From CAVQZC01 sp963718315 (GTDB taxonomy: Bacteria > Actinomycetota > Thermoleophilia > Gaiellales > JAICJC01), in NCBI GenBank assembly GCA_963718315.1, contig CAVQZC010000012.1, positions 711,551 to 775,550 on the forward strand: a DNA stretch of 64,000 nucleotides, in the 5' to 3' direction. The position numbers and the translations under genes were made by a program. The notes below the pieces were generated by a model, which searched no databases, had not been told where the DNA came from, and worked only from the letters and a program-made list of their open reading frames with translations. The stretch's first letter is position 1. Every line of letters begins with the position of its first letter. Positions 49,055 to 57,851 of the stretch are shown one piece after another.

Positions 49055-50080
49055 ATGCCGATCAGCATCCGCGCCCGTGCGCCGCTCCGGATCAGCTTCG
49101 CCGGGGGTGGTACCGATGTTCCGCCTTTCCCCGAGCGGGAGGGCGGCCTGGTCCTGAACGCCACCATCGACCGGTACGCCTACGGGCTGCTCCGCCCCCG
49201 CCGCGATCGCCGGATCCGCATCGAGTCGGCGGACTTCGGAGTGTCGCTGGACTACTCGGTCGACGAGTCGCCGATGTTCGACGGCAAGCTCGACCTGGTC
49301 AAGGCCGCGATTCGCAAGCTGGGCGATCGCTCGTCGCCCGGGTACGACCTGTTCCTTCACTCGAACGCGCCGCCCGGCTCCGGCCTGGGCTCGTCGTCGA
49401 CGGTGATGGTGACCCTGGTCGGGCTGCTCAAGGAGCATCACGGGCTCCCGCTGACCGAGTACGAGATCGCGCAGCTCTCGCACACGATCGAGCGCACCGA
49501 CCTCGGTCTGCTGGGCGGGATGCAGGATCAGTACGCGGCGACGTTCGGCGGCTTCAACTTCATCGAGTTCGGCGCCGACCGCGTGATCGTCAACCCGCTG
49601 CGGGTGAACGAGGACGTGATCAACGAGCTCGAGCACAACATGCTGCTCTGCTACACCGGCGCGACCCGCCGTTCGGACGGGATCATCGAGGACCAGACGG
49701 CCCGCCTCGAGCAGGGGGAGACCGAGACCCTGGAGGGGTTGCGGATGCAGAAGGAGCTCGCCGTCGAGATGAAGAACGCCCTGCTCCGCCGGCAGCTGAA
49801 CCAGTTCGGCGACCTGCTCGACCACGCTTGGCGCGAGAAGAAGCGGATGTCGCCGAAGATCGCCACCGGCTTCATCGACGAGGCCTACGCCGAGGCCCGC
49901 AAGAACGGAGCGCTGGGCGGCAAGGTGACCGGGGCCGGCGGCGGCGGCTACATGCTCTTCTACTGCGCCTTCCAGAAGAAGCACCGGGTCGCCGAGGCGC
50001 TGGTGCGGATGGGCGGGAAGGTGACCGAGTTCGCCTTCGAGCAGAAGGGCCTGACCACGTGGAGCATGGACGATGCGTGA
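49055..50080 (+). CDS. hddA: D-glycero-alpha-D-manno-heptose 7-phosphate kinase-type GHMP kinase
   Basis: A 341-residue GHMP kinase: ISIRARAPLRISFAGGGTDVPPF start, ATP loop SNAPPGSGLGSSSTVMV, and C-terminal KVTGAGGGGYMLFYC. The pattern is that of HddA-like kinases of the GDP-heptose route. The gene for phosphoheptose isomerase follows with an eight-base overlap and a HisB-type phosphatase further on, so the assignment to heptose is well supported by context. A nucleotidyltransferase (HddC or HldE type) is not visible in the window. Confidence 0.9.
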   Translation: MPISIRARAPLRISFAGGGTDVPPFPEREGGLVLNATIDRYAYGLLRPRRDRRIRIESADFGVSLDYSVDESPMFDGKLDLVKAAIRKLGDRSSPGYDLFLHSNAPPGSGLGSSSTVMVTLVGLLKEHHGLPLTEYEIAQLSHTIERTDLGLLGGMQDQYAATFGGFNFIEFGADRVIVNPLRVNEDVINELEHNMLLCYTGATRRSDGIIEDQTARLEQGETETLEGLRMQKELAVEMKNALLRRQLNQFGDLLDHAWREKKRMSPKIATGFIDEAYAEARKNGALGGKVTGAGGGGYMLFYCAFQKKHRVAEALVRMGGKVTEFAFEQKGLTTWSMDDA

Positions 50081-50648
50081 CCGGGCCGGCCGTCGGCTGT
50101 CCGAGCACGCGCGGGTGGCGCAGGCCATGCTCGAGCCCGCCTACGCCGAGGCTGCCGAGCGCTTCGCGCGGGCGATGGTCGGCTGCTTCCAGACCGGCGG
50201 CAAGCTGCTCCTGTTCGGTAACGGCGGCAGCGCCGCCGACGCGCAGCACGTGGCCGGCGAGCTGTCCGGCCGCTACCTGTTCGACCGCCACGCGCTGCCC
50301 GCGATGGCCCTCGCCGACTCGATTGCCGCGGTGACCGCGATCGGCAACGACTACGGGTTCGACCACGTCTTCGAGCGCCAGCTCCGCGCCTTCGGGCGGA
50401 GCGGTGACGTCGCCGTCGGCCTGTCGACCAGCGGCCGCTCGCCAAACGTCCTGGCCGGAGTGCGGGCGGCGCGCGAGCTGGGCATGCTCACGCTTGCGGT
50501 GAGTGGCGAGGACGGAGGCCCCCTGGCAGACCTGGCCGACGACTGTGTGCGCATCCCTGCCGCCGAGACGCCGCAGATTCAGGAGGGCACGATGGTGTTC
50601 CTGCACACCGTCTGCGAGCTGGTCGAGCACGAGCTCTTCGGTGGCTGA
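50073..50648 (+). CDS. gmhA: Sedoheptulose 7-phosphate isomerase
   Basis: A 191-residue SIS-domain isomerase with KLLLFGNGGSAADAQHVAGEL, GLSTSGRSPNVLAGVRAA and the C-terminal EGTMVFLHTVCELVEHELF that carries active-site Glu/His. It makes D-glycero-D-manno-heptose 7-phosphate, the substrate of the hddA product. Start ATG 50073 overlaps hddA by eight bases. Confidence 0.95.
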   Translation: MRDRAGRRLSEHARVAQAMLEPAYAEAAERFARAMVGCFQTGGKLLLFGNGGSAADAQHVAGELSGRYLFDRHALPAMALADSIAAVTAIGNDYGFDHVFERQLRAFGRSGDVAVGLSTSGRSPNVLAGVRAARELGMLTLAVSGEDGGPLADLADDCVRIPAAETPQIQEGTMVFLHTVCELVEHELFGG

Positions 50649-50750
50649 GAGGGACGGGTCGGAGAATGAGCGGCGTTGTGAGGCGCAGGGCGCGGCCGTG
50701 GCGGCAAGGATCGAGCCGCGAGCGGAGCGCAGGCGTGGCCGGAGGCTACG

Positions 50751-51329
50751 TTGAGCACCGCACGCGGCGTGGGACACAGCCGCCGCAGCCGCGAACCAGC
50801 CGCAACAGCCGCGCATTCTGCGTCCCGTCCCAGCCCGACAGCCTTCGTTGACCGTGACGGGACGATCAACGAGAAGGCGCCAGGCGGGTCGGGCTCCTAT
50901 GTCACATCCTGGTCCGGCTTCCGCTTCCTGCCCGGCGCGATCGAGGCGATGGAGCGGCTGCGGGCCGCCGGCTGGCGGATCGTCGTGGTGACCAACCAGC
51001 GCGGGATCGCCCTGGGCACGATGACCCGCGAGGAGGTCGACGAGATCCACCGCCGGATGGCCTTGCTGGCACCGGTCGACGCCGTGTACGTGTGTCCCCA
51101 CGACGAGGGGGAGTGCGACTGTCGCAAGCCCGATGTTGGGCTGTTCCGTGCCGCTCAGCGCGACGACCCCGGTATCGACTTCGCCCGCTCGGTCGTGTTC
51201 GGCGACTCGGAGTCCGACATCGAGGCCGGGCGCCGGCTGGGCTGCCGGACGGTCCAGGTCGGCTCACCGCCCCTGCCCACGCTGCTCCGGGCCGTCCACG
51301 ATCTGCTGGCCGAGCCGAACGCCGCCTGA
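50751..51329 (+). CDS. gmhB: D-glycero-D-manno-heptose 1,7-bisphosphate phosphatase-type HAD hydrolase
   Basis: A HisB/GmhB-type HAD-IIIA phosphatase: catalytic FVDRDGTINEK, TNQRGIALG, zinc site CPHDEGECDCRKP and FGDSESDIEAG. The domain starts near residue 30, so the assigned TTG 50751 leaves an odd Arg/Ser-rich extension; a later start is possible. The 100 bases before it (50649-50750) hold nothing clear. Acts between the kinase and nucleotidyl transfer in heptose activation. The next gene overlaps its stop. Confidence 0.88.
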   Translation: MSTARGVGHSRRSREPAATAAHSASRPSPTAFVDRDGTINEKAPGGSGSYVTSWSGFRFLPGAIEAMERLRAAGWRIVVVTNQRGIALGTMTREEVDEIHRRMALLAPVDAVYVCPHDEGECDCRKPDVGLFRAAQRDDPGIDFARSVVFGDSESDIEAGRRLGCRTVQVGSPPLPTLLRAVHDLLAEPNAA

Positions 51330-52390
51330 TGCGCGTGATCATCGCCAACCCGCCGGGCTACGGCGGGCCGGACTACGACGACCATCTCTGCCGTGAGCTG
51401 GGCGCCCTGGGGGTAGACGTCGAGCTGGTCACCTCGCGATTCCGGTTCGGCGAGGTGCCCGATCCGGTCGGCTATCGCCGCAAGGAGCTCTTCTACCCGC
51501 TCAGCTCGCGTGTGTTCCGCCGCTCCCGGCTGCGCGTGCCGCTGAAGGTCGCCGAGCACCCTCTGGGGCTGGCCCGGCTGTGGGCTGAGCCGGCGGACGT
51601 CCTGCACGTGCAGTGGATGACGATCCCCGAGCTCGACCGCTGGCTGATGCGCTCGAGGGAGCCGCTGGTGTACACGGCCCACGACATGAGCGACCGCCGC
51701 ACCGGCGGGCGGGCGGACATGTGGCGGGCCATCTACCGGCGGTTCCGGCGGATCGTGGCCCACAGCGAGTCCGGCCGCGAGGCGCTCGAGCAGTTCGGGG
51801 TTGACCCGGCGGCGCTCCGCGTGATCCCTCATCCGATCATCCGCACCGATCCGCCCAGGACGGACGACGGCCACACGCTGCTCTGCTTCGGCCTGATCCG
51901 GCCCTACAAGGGCATCGACGACGCGATCGAGGTCACGAAGCGGGTCAGCGGTGCACGGCTGCTCGTGGCAGGCGACCCGATGGAGCCGGTGGAGCGCTAC
52001 CAGCAGGCGGCGGGCACGCTGGCCGAGTGGCGGCTCGGCTACCTGCCGCAGTCCGAGGTCGACCGCGCGTACGGCGACGCAACGCTCGCGATCTTTCCCT
52101 ACAAGCCGGGACTCGACCAGTCGGGCACGCTGCTTCGCGCCCTGGGGGCCGGCGTGCCGGCCGTTGCCTACGACGTCGGCGGGCTGGGCGAGAACGTCCG
52201 CCGGTTCGAGGCCGGCCGCGTCGTCCCCGCGGGCGACGTGGAGGCGATGGCGGCCGCCGTCGAGGAGCTGCTGGGCGATCCTGCGGCGCTCGAGCATGCC
52301 CGGCAGGGCGCGTTGCGTGCACGGGACACGCTGACGTGGCAGGCTTCCGCCCGCATGCACGTCGACCTCTACCGGGAACTCCTCAGCTAG
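51329..52390 (+). CDS. GT4-type glycosyltransferase
   Basis: A 353-residue GT-B fold enzyme: VIIANPPGYGGPDYDDHL start, VLHVQWMTIPELDRWL, YTAHDMSDRRTGGRADM, HSESGREALEQFGV, IRPYKGIDDAIE and donor-binding SGTLLRALGAGVPAVAYDVGGL. Donor and acceptor are unknown; a heptose donor would fit the three preceding genes. ATG 51329 overlaps the phosphatase stop. Confidence 0.9.
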   Translation: MRVIIANPPGYGGPDYDDHLCRELGALGVDVELVTSRFRFGEVPDPVGYRRKELFYPLSSRVFRRSRLRVPLKVAEHPLGLARLWAEPADVLHVQWMTIPELDRWLMRSREPLVYTAHDMSDRRTGGRADMWRAIYRRFRRIVAHSESGREALEQFGVDPAALRVIPHPIIRTDPPRTDDGHTLLCFGLIRPYKGIDDAIEVTKRVSGARLLVAGDPMEPVERYQQAAGTLAEWRLGYLPQSEVDRAYGDATLAIFPYKPGLDQSGTLLRALGAGVPAVAYDVGGLGENVRRFEAGRVVPAGDVEAMAAAVEELLGDPAALEHARQGALRARDTLTWQASARMHVDLYRELLS

Positions 52391-52392
52391 CC

Positions 52393-53035
52393 GTGGCCCA
52401 CGCAATAGGCATCCTCGGCGCGGGGCGGCAGGCCCACGAGACGGCGGGCTACTACCTCGAGCACGGCTACGAGGTGCACTTCTTCGTTGCCAATCCAGAG
52501 TACATCGAGATCGCCCGCGCCGATCCCGAGCTGGGGGCGCCGGTGCATCTGGCGGCCGACGCGCTCGCGGCGTACCCCGACCTGCCGGTGATGACGGCGG
52601 TCGGCTCCTCGCGCATGCGCCGCACGTTCGTGCGCAGCTGGCCGCGTGACCGCTACGACACGCTGATCTCCGAACGGGCATGGCTGGCCCGCGACGTCGT
52701 TGTCGGCAACGGCACCACCATCTGCCCGGGGGCGATGATCAACCGCTTCGCCACGCTGGGCAAGCACGTGCTGGTCAACATCGGCGCCACGATCAGCCAC
52801 GACGCACGGATCGCCGACTACGTGACTGTCAGCCCGGGCTGTCACATCGCGGGCAAGGTGTCGATCGGAGAGGGCACGTTGATCGGCGTCGGGGCGACGG
52901 TCTCCGATCACCTGACGATCGGTGCCGGTGCCGTTGTCGGTGCGGGCGCGGCGGTAGTCGAGGACGTGCCCGACCGCACCATCGTCGTCGGCGTGCCCGG
53001 CGCGGCCGGTGCGCACGCTCGACGACTGGATGTAA
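52393..53035 (+). CDS. NeuD-like sugar O/N-acyltransferase (frameshift near the 3' end)
   Basis: Hexapeptide-repeat acyltransferase of the PglD/NeuD type: N-terminal Rossmann-like AIGILGAGRQAHETAGYYLE, then a left-handed helix domain (ATISHDARIADYVTVSPGCH, GKVSIGEGTLIGVGATVSDH). The open frame runs on to 53298 antisense to the next gene; deleting one G at about 52995-53000 gives the normal ending VVGVPARPVRTLDDWM and 213 residues. Probably acylates a nucleotide sugar of the locus. The error, like others in the window, is a single extra base in a G/C run. Confidence 0.82.
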
Positions 53036-53070
53036 GCGCAGCTGACACCCGAAGCGCCGTCGGCCCGAGC

Positions 53071-53697
53071 CTAGGCCGGGTCGGGCTCGACGTCCTCCAT
53101 CCAGCCCTCGCTGCGCTCCTCGGTGAAGAATCCCTGGCGGAACAGCACCACGGGCACCGTCTCGAGCAGGATCCGCAGGTCGCCGGCCAGGGTTACCGAT
53201 CGCACGTAGGAGATGTCGAGCTCGATCAGCTGCGAGCGACGCAGCTCGTTGCGCCCGCGGATCGCCCACAGACACGTCAGGCCGGGCTTGGCCCGTAGGG
53301 TCTCGGCGTAGCGGGTCCGGTAGCGGTCGACGATGTCGCGGGGCTTCGGACGCGGGCCGACCAGCGACATCTGCCCGGCAAGGATGTTCAGGATCTGCGG
53401 CAGCTCGTCGAGCGACGTGGAGCGCAGCAGCTTCCCCAGCCGGGTGATCCGGGGGTCGTCCGCCGTCCCCCAGTACCCGTCGCCGTGGTGCTCGGTTCCG
53501 GGCGTCATGGTGCGGAACTTGAGGATCGTGAACTCCTCCCCATCCTTGCCCACGCGGGCCTGGCGGAACAGCACCGGGCGCCCCTGCGTGAGCAGCGACG
53601 CCAGCGCGATTCCGCCCATCAGCGGAGCGGCCACCGGCGCCGCGATCGCGACCGCGGCCAGGTCGAGCGCCCGCTTCCCGTGGGGGTCGTATCTCAT
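53071..53697 (-). CDS. Phosphoglycosyl transferase (bacterial sugar transferase, WcaJ/PglC type)
   Basis: A 208-residue monotopic membrane enzyme: re-entrant helix (RALDLAAVAIAAPVAAPLM), VLFRQARVGKDGEEFTILKFRTM, SLDELPQILNILAGQMSLVGPRPKP and CLWAIRGRNE. It transfers the first sugar phosphate onto undecaprenyl phosphate and therefore starts the repeat unit of this locus. ATG 53697 overlaps the stop of the GT2 gene (ATGA). Confidence 0.94.
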   Translation of the reverse strand: MRYDPHGKRALDLAAVAIAAPVAAPLMGGIALASLLTQGRPVLFRQARVGKDGEEFTILKFRTMTPGTEHHGDGYWGTADDPRITRLGKLLRSTSLDELPQILNILAGQMSLVGPRPKPRDIVDRYRTRYAETLRAKPGLTCLWAIRGRNELRRSQLIELDISYVRSVTLAGDLRILLETVPVVLFRQGFFTEERSEGWMEDVEPDPA

Positions 53698-54845
53698 CCG
53701 GCGGTGCGGGTGCCGGCGGCGGCGTCCCAGGTGGCCGGCACGCCGCGGCGCAGGTACCGCACCAGGGAGATGAACGTCGCCCAGGTCACCGCCAGGTAGT
53801 ACTGGAGCACGTTCAGCACCGGCACCTTCCCGCCCAGCGCGATCGACAGCAGCGCCAGGCCGAGCCCGCCCACCTGCAGCCACAGCGCGACGGCGTAGAA
53901 CCCGCCGAAGTGAAGCGCGAGCGGCACGCTGACGGCCAGCAGGATCACGTGCAGCAGGCCGGTCAGGTAGCGCAGGAACCGGTGCGAGACGATCTCCACC
54001 GCGTACACCGGCGGGAACGTCCAGAGCTTCCACATGCTGCCGGTGAAGATGGCGAGCCAGCAGTGCTCCAGGAACCGGGACTTGCGCCCGTACTCGTCGC
54101 CGATGTTCGTGGTCATGTTCTCGACGCAGCGGGCGGTTGGCTCGTATACCGCCCGGAAGCCCTGCTGCACCACGTGGTAGGGGAACGAGATGTCGTGGTC
54201 GTCCGCGGGCTGCAGCTCCTTGTAGAGCGAGCGCCGGATCGAGTGGATCGCGCCGTTGGACGCCGTCTCGGAATGCACCAGCGACTCGTTGGTGCGCAGC
54301 CACATCTCGTAGCGCCAGTAGAGCCCTTCCTGGTTCGTGCCGTCGGCCGGGTTGACCAGCTCGACGCGGCCGGTGACCATGCCAACCTGCGGGTCGGCGT
54401 AGGGGCGAACGATGCGCCTCACCGAGTCCGCGTCCCACAGCGTGTTGGCGTCGCCCATGCAGATGATCTCGCCGCTGGTCGCCTGGGCGGCCCGGTCGAG
54501 GGCGGGCATCTTGCCGGCGCGCGGGCAGATCAGGAGGCGCACGCCGCGGTCGGCGTAGCGCTCGACGATCTCGTGGGTGGCGTCGCTGGAGGAGTCCGAC
54601 GCCACCACGATCTCCAGCAGCTCGCGCGGGTAGTCGAGGGCCAGGGTGTTCTCCAGCTTCGCCTCGATCACCGACTGCTCGTTGTAGGCCGGGATCAGGA
54701 ACGTGACCGTGGGCAGGATGTCGGCGGCGTGCACCGGCCGTGGCCGGATCCGGGCGAGCAGGGCGATCGCCAGCGGGTAGCCGGCGTGCGTCCACACGAT
54801 CGCAGCCAGGCAGGCGAAGAACACGACCTCGAGCACCCCGAACAC
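53694..54845 (-). CDS. Membrane GT2-family glycosyltransferase
   Basis: A 383-residue enzyme with an N-terminal helix, a GT-A domain (VTFLIPAYNEQSVIEAKLENTL, VASDSSSDATHEIV, CMGDANTLWD) and three to four C-terminal helices. The pattern is of the exopolysaccharide/hyaluronan-type processive or polyprenyl-linked GT2 enzymes. GTG 54845 is six bases after TACACT (reverse strand 54857-54852), so a leaderless transcript starts here. The phosphoglycosyl transferase follows by ATGA overlap. Confidence 0.88.
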   Translation of the reverse strand: MFGVLEVVFFACLAAIVWTHAGYPLAIALLARIRPRPVHAADILPTVTFLIPAYNEQSVIEAKLENTLALDYPRELLEIVVASDSSSDATHEIVERYADRGVRLLICPRAGKMPALDRAAQATSGEIICMGDANTLWDADSVRRIVRPYADPQVGMVTGRVELVNPADGTNQEGLYWRYEMWLRTNESLVHSETASNGAIHSIRRSLYKELQPADDHDISFPYHVVQQGFRAVYEPTARCVENMTTNIGDEYGRKSRFLEHCWLAIFTGSMWKLWTFPPVYAVEIVSHRFLRYLTGLLHVILLAVSVPLALHFGGFYAVALWLQVGGLGLALLSIALGGKVPVLNVLQYYLAVTWATFISLVRYLRRGVPATWDAAAGTRTAG

Positions 54846-54849
54846 GCCG

Positions 54850-56199
54850 TCAGTGTACCGGCCGCGGTGTGGCCAACTGCCCCGCTTCCGGCGGCGAGGA
54901 GGTGCTCCGCACACGCGCCGGCGCGAACAGCATCGCGCCCGAGACGGCCAGCGCCGCGACCACGAAGAAGTAGCTGAACTGCATCGTCAGGTAGAAGAAG
55001 TTGGCGGCAGCGGTACCCAGCATGGCGGCCAGCAGTCCGTCGCCGATGCGGGCGGCGTCGGGATCGCTGCTGCTCCGAAACGCGAAGGCGTTGGCCAGGA
55101 GCCACCCGAAGTAGGCGAGGTAGACGGTCAGCCCCACCATCCCGGTCTCGACCAGGGTCGCGATCCAGAAGCTGTGGGGCGAGAAGTTCGCCTGTCCCGT
55201 GATCGACTGGTAGAAGACCGCGAACGTGTTGAACCCCATGCCGAACAGCGGGTGCGGGTTCAGCGCGGGCGGCACCAGGCTGTAGAACTGGAAGTGCACC
55301 TGCGTTCCATTCCCGCTCAGGTTGACCCGGGCGTTGATCACGGTGTGGATGAAGCCGGAACCGAGGTAGCCGGCAAGCACCGCACCGGCGGCGAGCACCA
55401 CGGTGACGACGATCGTCCGCAGCCGGGGCAGGTACGGGCGGATCAGCGGGAACAGGACGAGCAGCCCGACGATATCGCCGAGGGCCGCGCTGCGCGACAG
55501 CGTCAGCACCTGGATCGCGAACAGGAAGGCGAGCACGAGACCGACCCGCAGGCGCTCGCGCGGCGCGGCCAGCCAGTAGGGGAACAGCATCAGCAGCGGG
55601 ACGCAGAGCATCACACCCATGTGGTTGGGATCGCCGGTGAGCGCGTTGATCCGGTAGATGTTGGCGGTGCCGCCGACCTGTCCGTAGACGTTGATGCCGT
55701 TGGGGTTGGAGAGGCCGAGGGTGATCCCCTTGACGACGATGTTGTCGAGGTTGATACCGGCGCCGATCTGGACGATCAGCTGCACCAGGCCGTAGACGGC
55801 ACAGATGACGATTCCCCACACGAACCAGCTGATGGTGCGTTCGTACAGCGGGCGGCCCCGGCGTGCGAGATGGGCGATGACAGCCACCAGGAAGCAGGCG
55901 TGGAGCATCCAGTCGATCACGCCCTTGACCCAGTAGGTGGTGGCCTGGTGCACCGAGAGGTCGAAGTACCCGCACAGGTAGACCGCCAGGAAGACGAGCA
56001 TGAATCCGGCTGCGGACAGGGCGGCCGGGTGCAGCCGGCCGTCGCGCAGTGCAAGCCGGTCGAGCGCGAAGGCGGCCAGGAACGCAGCGATCAGGATGTC
56101 CGAGTAGGTCAGGCTGACGACCGAGTCGATCCGCACCGTCAGCCAGGTCACCGTTGCCACCGACAGCAACATGAGGGTGTCGAGCAGGCGAGGGCTCAC
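54850..56199 (-). CDS. O-antigen ligase/polymerase-type membrane protein 1
   Basis: A 449-residue protein with about eleven helices and the Wzy_C-type extracytoplasmic loop (VPPALNPHPLFGMGFNTFAVFY, QANFSPHSFWIATLVETG). The ligase hallmark of a histidine near HNxxL/H-S-F-W is present. It is expected to join lipid-linked repeat units or transfer glycan to an acceptor outside the membrane. GTG 56199 overlaps the stop of the GT4 gene. A second protein of this type is at 60178. Confidence 0.83.
   Translation of the reverse strand: MSPRLLDTLMLLSVATVTWLTVRIDSVVSLTYSDILIAAFLAAFALDRLALRDGRLHPAALSAAGFMLVFLAVYLCGYFDLSVHQATTYWVKGVIDWMLHACFLVAVIAHLARRGRPLYERTISWFVWGIVICAVYGLVQLIVQIGAGINLDNIVVKGITLGLSNPNGINVYGQVGGTANIYRINALTGDPNHMGVMLCVPLLMLFPYWLAAPRERLRVGLVLAFLFAIQVLTLSRSAALGDIVGLLVLFPLIRPYLPRLRTIVVTVVLAAGAVLAGYLGSGFIHTVINARVNLSGNGTQVHFQFYSLVPPALNPHPLFGMGFNTFAVFYQSITGQANFSPHSFWIATLVETGMVGLTVYLAYFGWLLANAFAFRSSSDPDAARIGDGLLAAMLGTAAANFFYLTMQFSYFFVVAALAVSGAMLFAPARVRSTSSPPEAGQLATPRPVH
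54852..54857 (-). promoter_or_regulatory. -10 box of a leaderless promoter (GT2 gene)
   Basis: TACACT on the reverse strand ends six bases before GTG 54845. Confidence 0.45.
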
Positions 56200-57479
56200 C
56201 CTGCGACTCCCGTCAGCACCGTGGCCAGGTCGCGCGCCCGGCTCTGGCGCGACAGCCGGTCCTGCACCTCCTGCGGATAGGAGATGTCGTCCAGGTCTCC
56301 CGCCAGCCAGCGGTCGACCAGGCGCTCGAGGGCGTCGGCGATGCCCGCCACGTCGTCGCTGTCGGCGACCGCGGCCGCCCCGACGCCGCGCAGCAGGTTG
56401 GCCGCCACGCCGTCCGGGGGGACGGCCGCCAGGATCGGGCGTCCGGACGCGATGTACTCGAACACCTTGCCGGAGAGCACGGTGTCGCCGCGACCGTCGG
56501 CGTGGGGGATCAGGAGCAGCAGCGCGTCTGCAGACCGCTGGGCGGCCAGCGAGTCGCGGTGGGGGACGAACCCGTCCTCCTCCCAGGCACCGTCGATCCC
56601 GAGCTCCTGGGCCCAGGCCCGGTCCTCGGGCCGCAGGTCGCCGAGGAAGCGGGCGCGGACGCGTCCCCGTAGCTCGGGGCGCCGCTCCAGCACCCTGCGC
56701 AGCGCCTCCAGAAACGGCCGCGGCGAGCGCGCGCCGAAGAACGAGCCCGCGTGCACGATCGTGAACCGGTCGTCCCTGACCGGCGTCAGCGCCGCGAACT
56801 CGTCGAAGTCGGCTCCGTTCTCGATCACCGTCGTCTTGGCGGCGGCGGTGGGGGCGAGGCGGCCGAGCTCCTGCGCGATGGCGCCGGTGGCCGCGACCAG
56901 GGCCGAGCTGCGGCGCCCCACGGAGCGCGCCATCCGGGTGTTGATCGCGCGCTTGGCGCGGACCGACATCCGGTCGTACGTGCGGTGCGGGTTGTCGAGC
57001 CACGAGTCGCGGAAGTCGGCGACGAACGGCCGCCGGGTGGCCAGCGCGATCGCCTCCGCCACCAGATGTACCGAGGCGGGCGGCGAGGTGGACATGATGA
57101 CGTCGATCCGGTGATCACGGACGATCCTGATCCCGGCCGGGACGGCGGTCAGGGCCCAGGGCAGCGCCTTGTCGGGCACCAGCATCAGCGACGACGTGTA
57201 GCGGATCTCGGCGCCGACCCTCGCCAGGCCGGTGCGCCCGTCGACCGCGTCGGCGCGGAAGCTCGCCGCCGGCCCGACGAACCGGCTGCGATGGACGTGG
57301 GTCGTCTCCGGGATCTGCTCGAGCAGCGGCTCGTCGCGCGCGAACCACTTCGGGTCGCTGGGCGCCAGCACGTGCACCTCGACGCCGAGGTCGGCGAGGT
57401 GGCGGCAGAACTTCAGGGTGCGCTGAACCCCGCCGCCGCCGGCCGGCGGGAAGTAGAAGGCCACCAGGAGCAGGCGCAT
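56196..57479 (-). CDS. GT4-type glycosyltransferase
   Basis: A 427-residue GT-B enzyme. LLLVAFYFPPAGGGGVQRTLKF start, VHVLAPSDPKWF, STSPPASVHLVAEAIA, ADFRDSWLDNPH, VENGADFDEF and the donor region GKVFEYIASGRPILAAVPPDG are typical of group 1/WbuB-like transferases. ATG 57479 lies six bases from TACACT on the reverse strand, and no ribosome-binding site is evident. Sugar specificity unknown. Confidence 0.9.
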   Translation of the reverse strand: MRLLLVAFYFPPAGGGGVQRTLKFCRHLADLGVEVHVLAPSDPKWFARDEPLLEQIPETTHVHRSRFVGPAASFRADAVDGRTGLARVGAEIRYTSSLMLVPDKALPWALTAVPAGIRIVRDHRIDVIMSTSPPASVHLVAEAIALATRRPFVADFRDSWLDNPHRTYDRMSVRAKRAINTRMARSVGRRSSALVAATGAIAQELGRLAPTAAAKTTVIENGADFDEFAALTPVRDDRFTIVHAGSFFGARSPRPFLEALRRVLERRPELRGRVRARFLGDLRPEDRAWAQELGIDGAWEEDGFVPHRDSLAAQRSADALLLLIPHADGRGDTVLSGKVFEYIASGRPILAAVPPDGVAANLLRGVGAAAVADSDDVAGIADALERLVDRWLAGDLDDISYPQEVQDRLSRQSRARDLATVLTGVAG

Positions 57480-57485
57480 CGGCAG

Positions 57486-57491
57486 AGTGTA
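57486..57491 (-). promoter_or_regulatory. -10 box of a leaderless promoter (GT4 gene)
   Basis: TACACT on the reverse strand ends six bases before ATG 57479. The divergent box for the next gene (57501-57506) lies only nine bases away. Confidence 0.45.
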
Positions 57492-57500
57492 GTAACGGCA

Positions 57501-57506
57501 TACGAT
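57501..57506 (+). promoter_or_regulatory. -10 box of a leaderless promoter (MGMT-like gene)
   Basis: TACGAT ends six bases before GTG 57513. Confidence 0.4.
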
Positions 57507-57512
57507 CGGCCA

Positions 57513-57851
57513 GTGCAGCTTCCCGTCGGCTTCCGCGTCGTCTCCGAGGCATCGGCGTTCGAGCTCCGCGTGGCTGAGCTCGTCAGCCGGATCCCGCCCG
57601 GCAAGGTGGCCAGCTACGGACGCCTGGCCGAGTGGCTGGGGCAGCCGGCAGCGGCGCGCGCGGTCGGCGGAGCGATGGCGCGGAACGTGGAGGGCGCTCC
57701 CGCCCACCGGGTTGTCACGGCCGCCGGCCGGCTCGCCCCTGGATGGGAGCGCGAGCAGACCGAGCTGCTGCGCACTGAGGGCGTCACCGTGCGCCGGGGC
57801 ATGGTCGCCGAGCCGATCCCGTGGTGGGACGGCCCAGCCGCGTCTAGGTGA
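57513..57851 (+). CDS. Alkyltransferase-like (ATL/MGMT-fold) protein lacking the active cysteine
   Basis: A 112-residue protein equal to the DNA-binding domain of O6-alkylguanine-DNA alkyltransferase: FELRVAELVSRIPPGKVASYGRLAEWLGQPAAARAVGGAMARN. At the position of the reactive PCHR motif it reads PAHR, so it cannot accept alkyl groups. ATL proteins (usually PWHR) bind alkylated DNA and recruit nucleotide excision repair. Ala rather than Trp is less common. GTG 57513 follows a promoter box. Not functionally linked to the neighbouring polysaccharide genes. Confidence 0.88.
   Translation: MQLPVGFRVVSEASAFELRVAELVSRIPPGKVASYGRLAEWLGQPAAARAVGGAMARNVEGAPAHRVVTAAGRLAPGWEREQTELLRTEGVTVRRGMVAEPIPWWDGPAASR

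Noticed and set aside
50666..50851. Small forward frame between gmhA and gmhB
   Set aside because: Arg-rich translation without ribosome-binding support and out of frame with the gmhB domain; probably spacer or mis-started gmhB.
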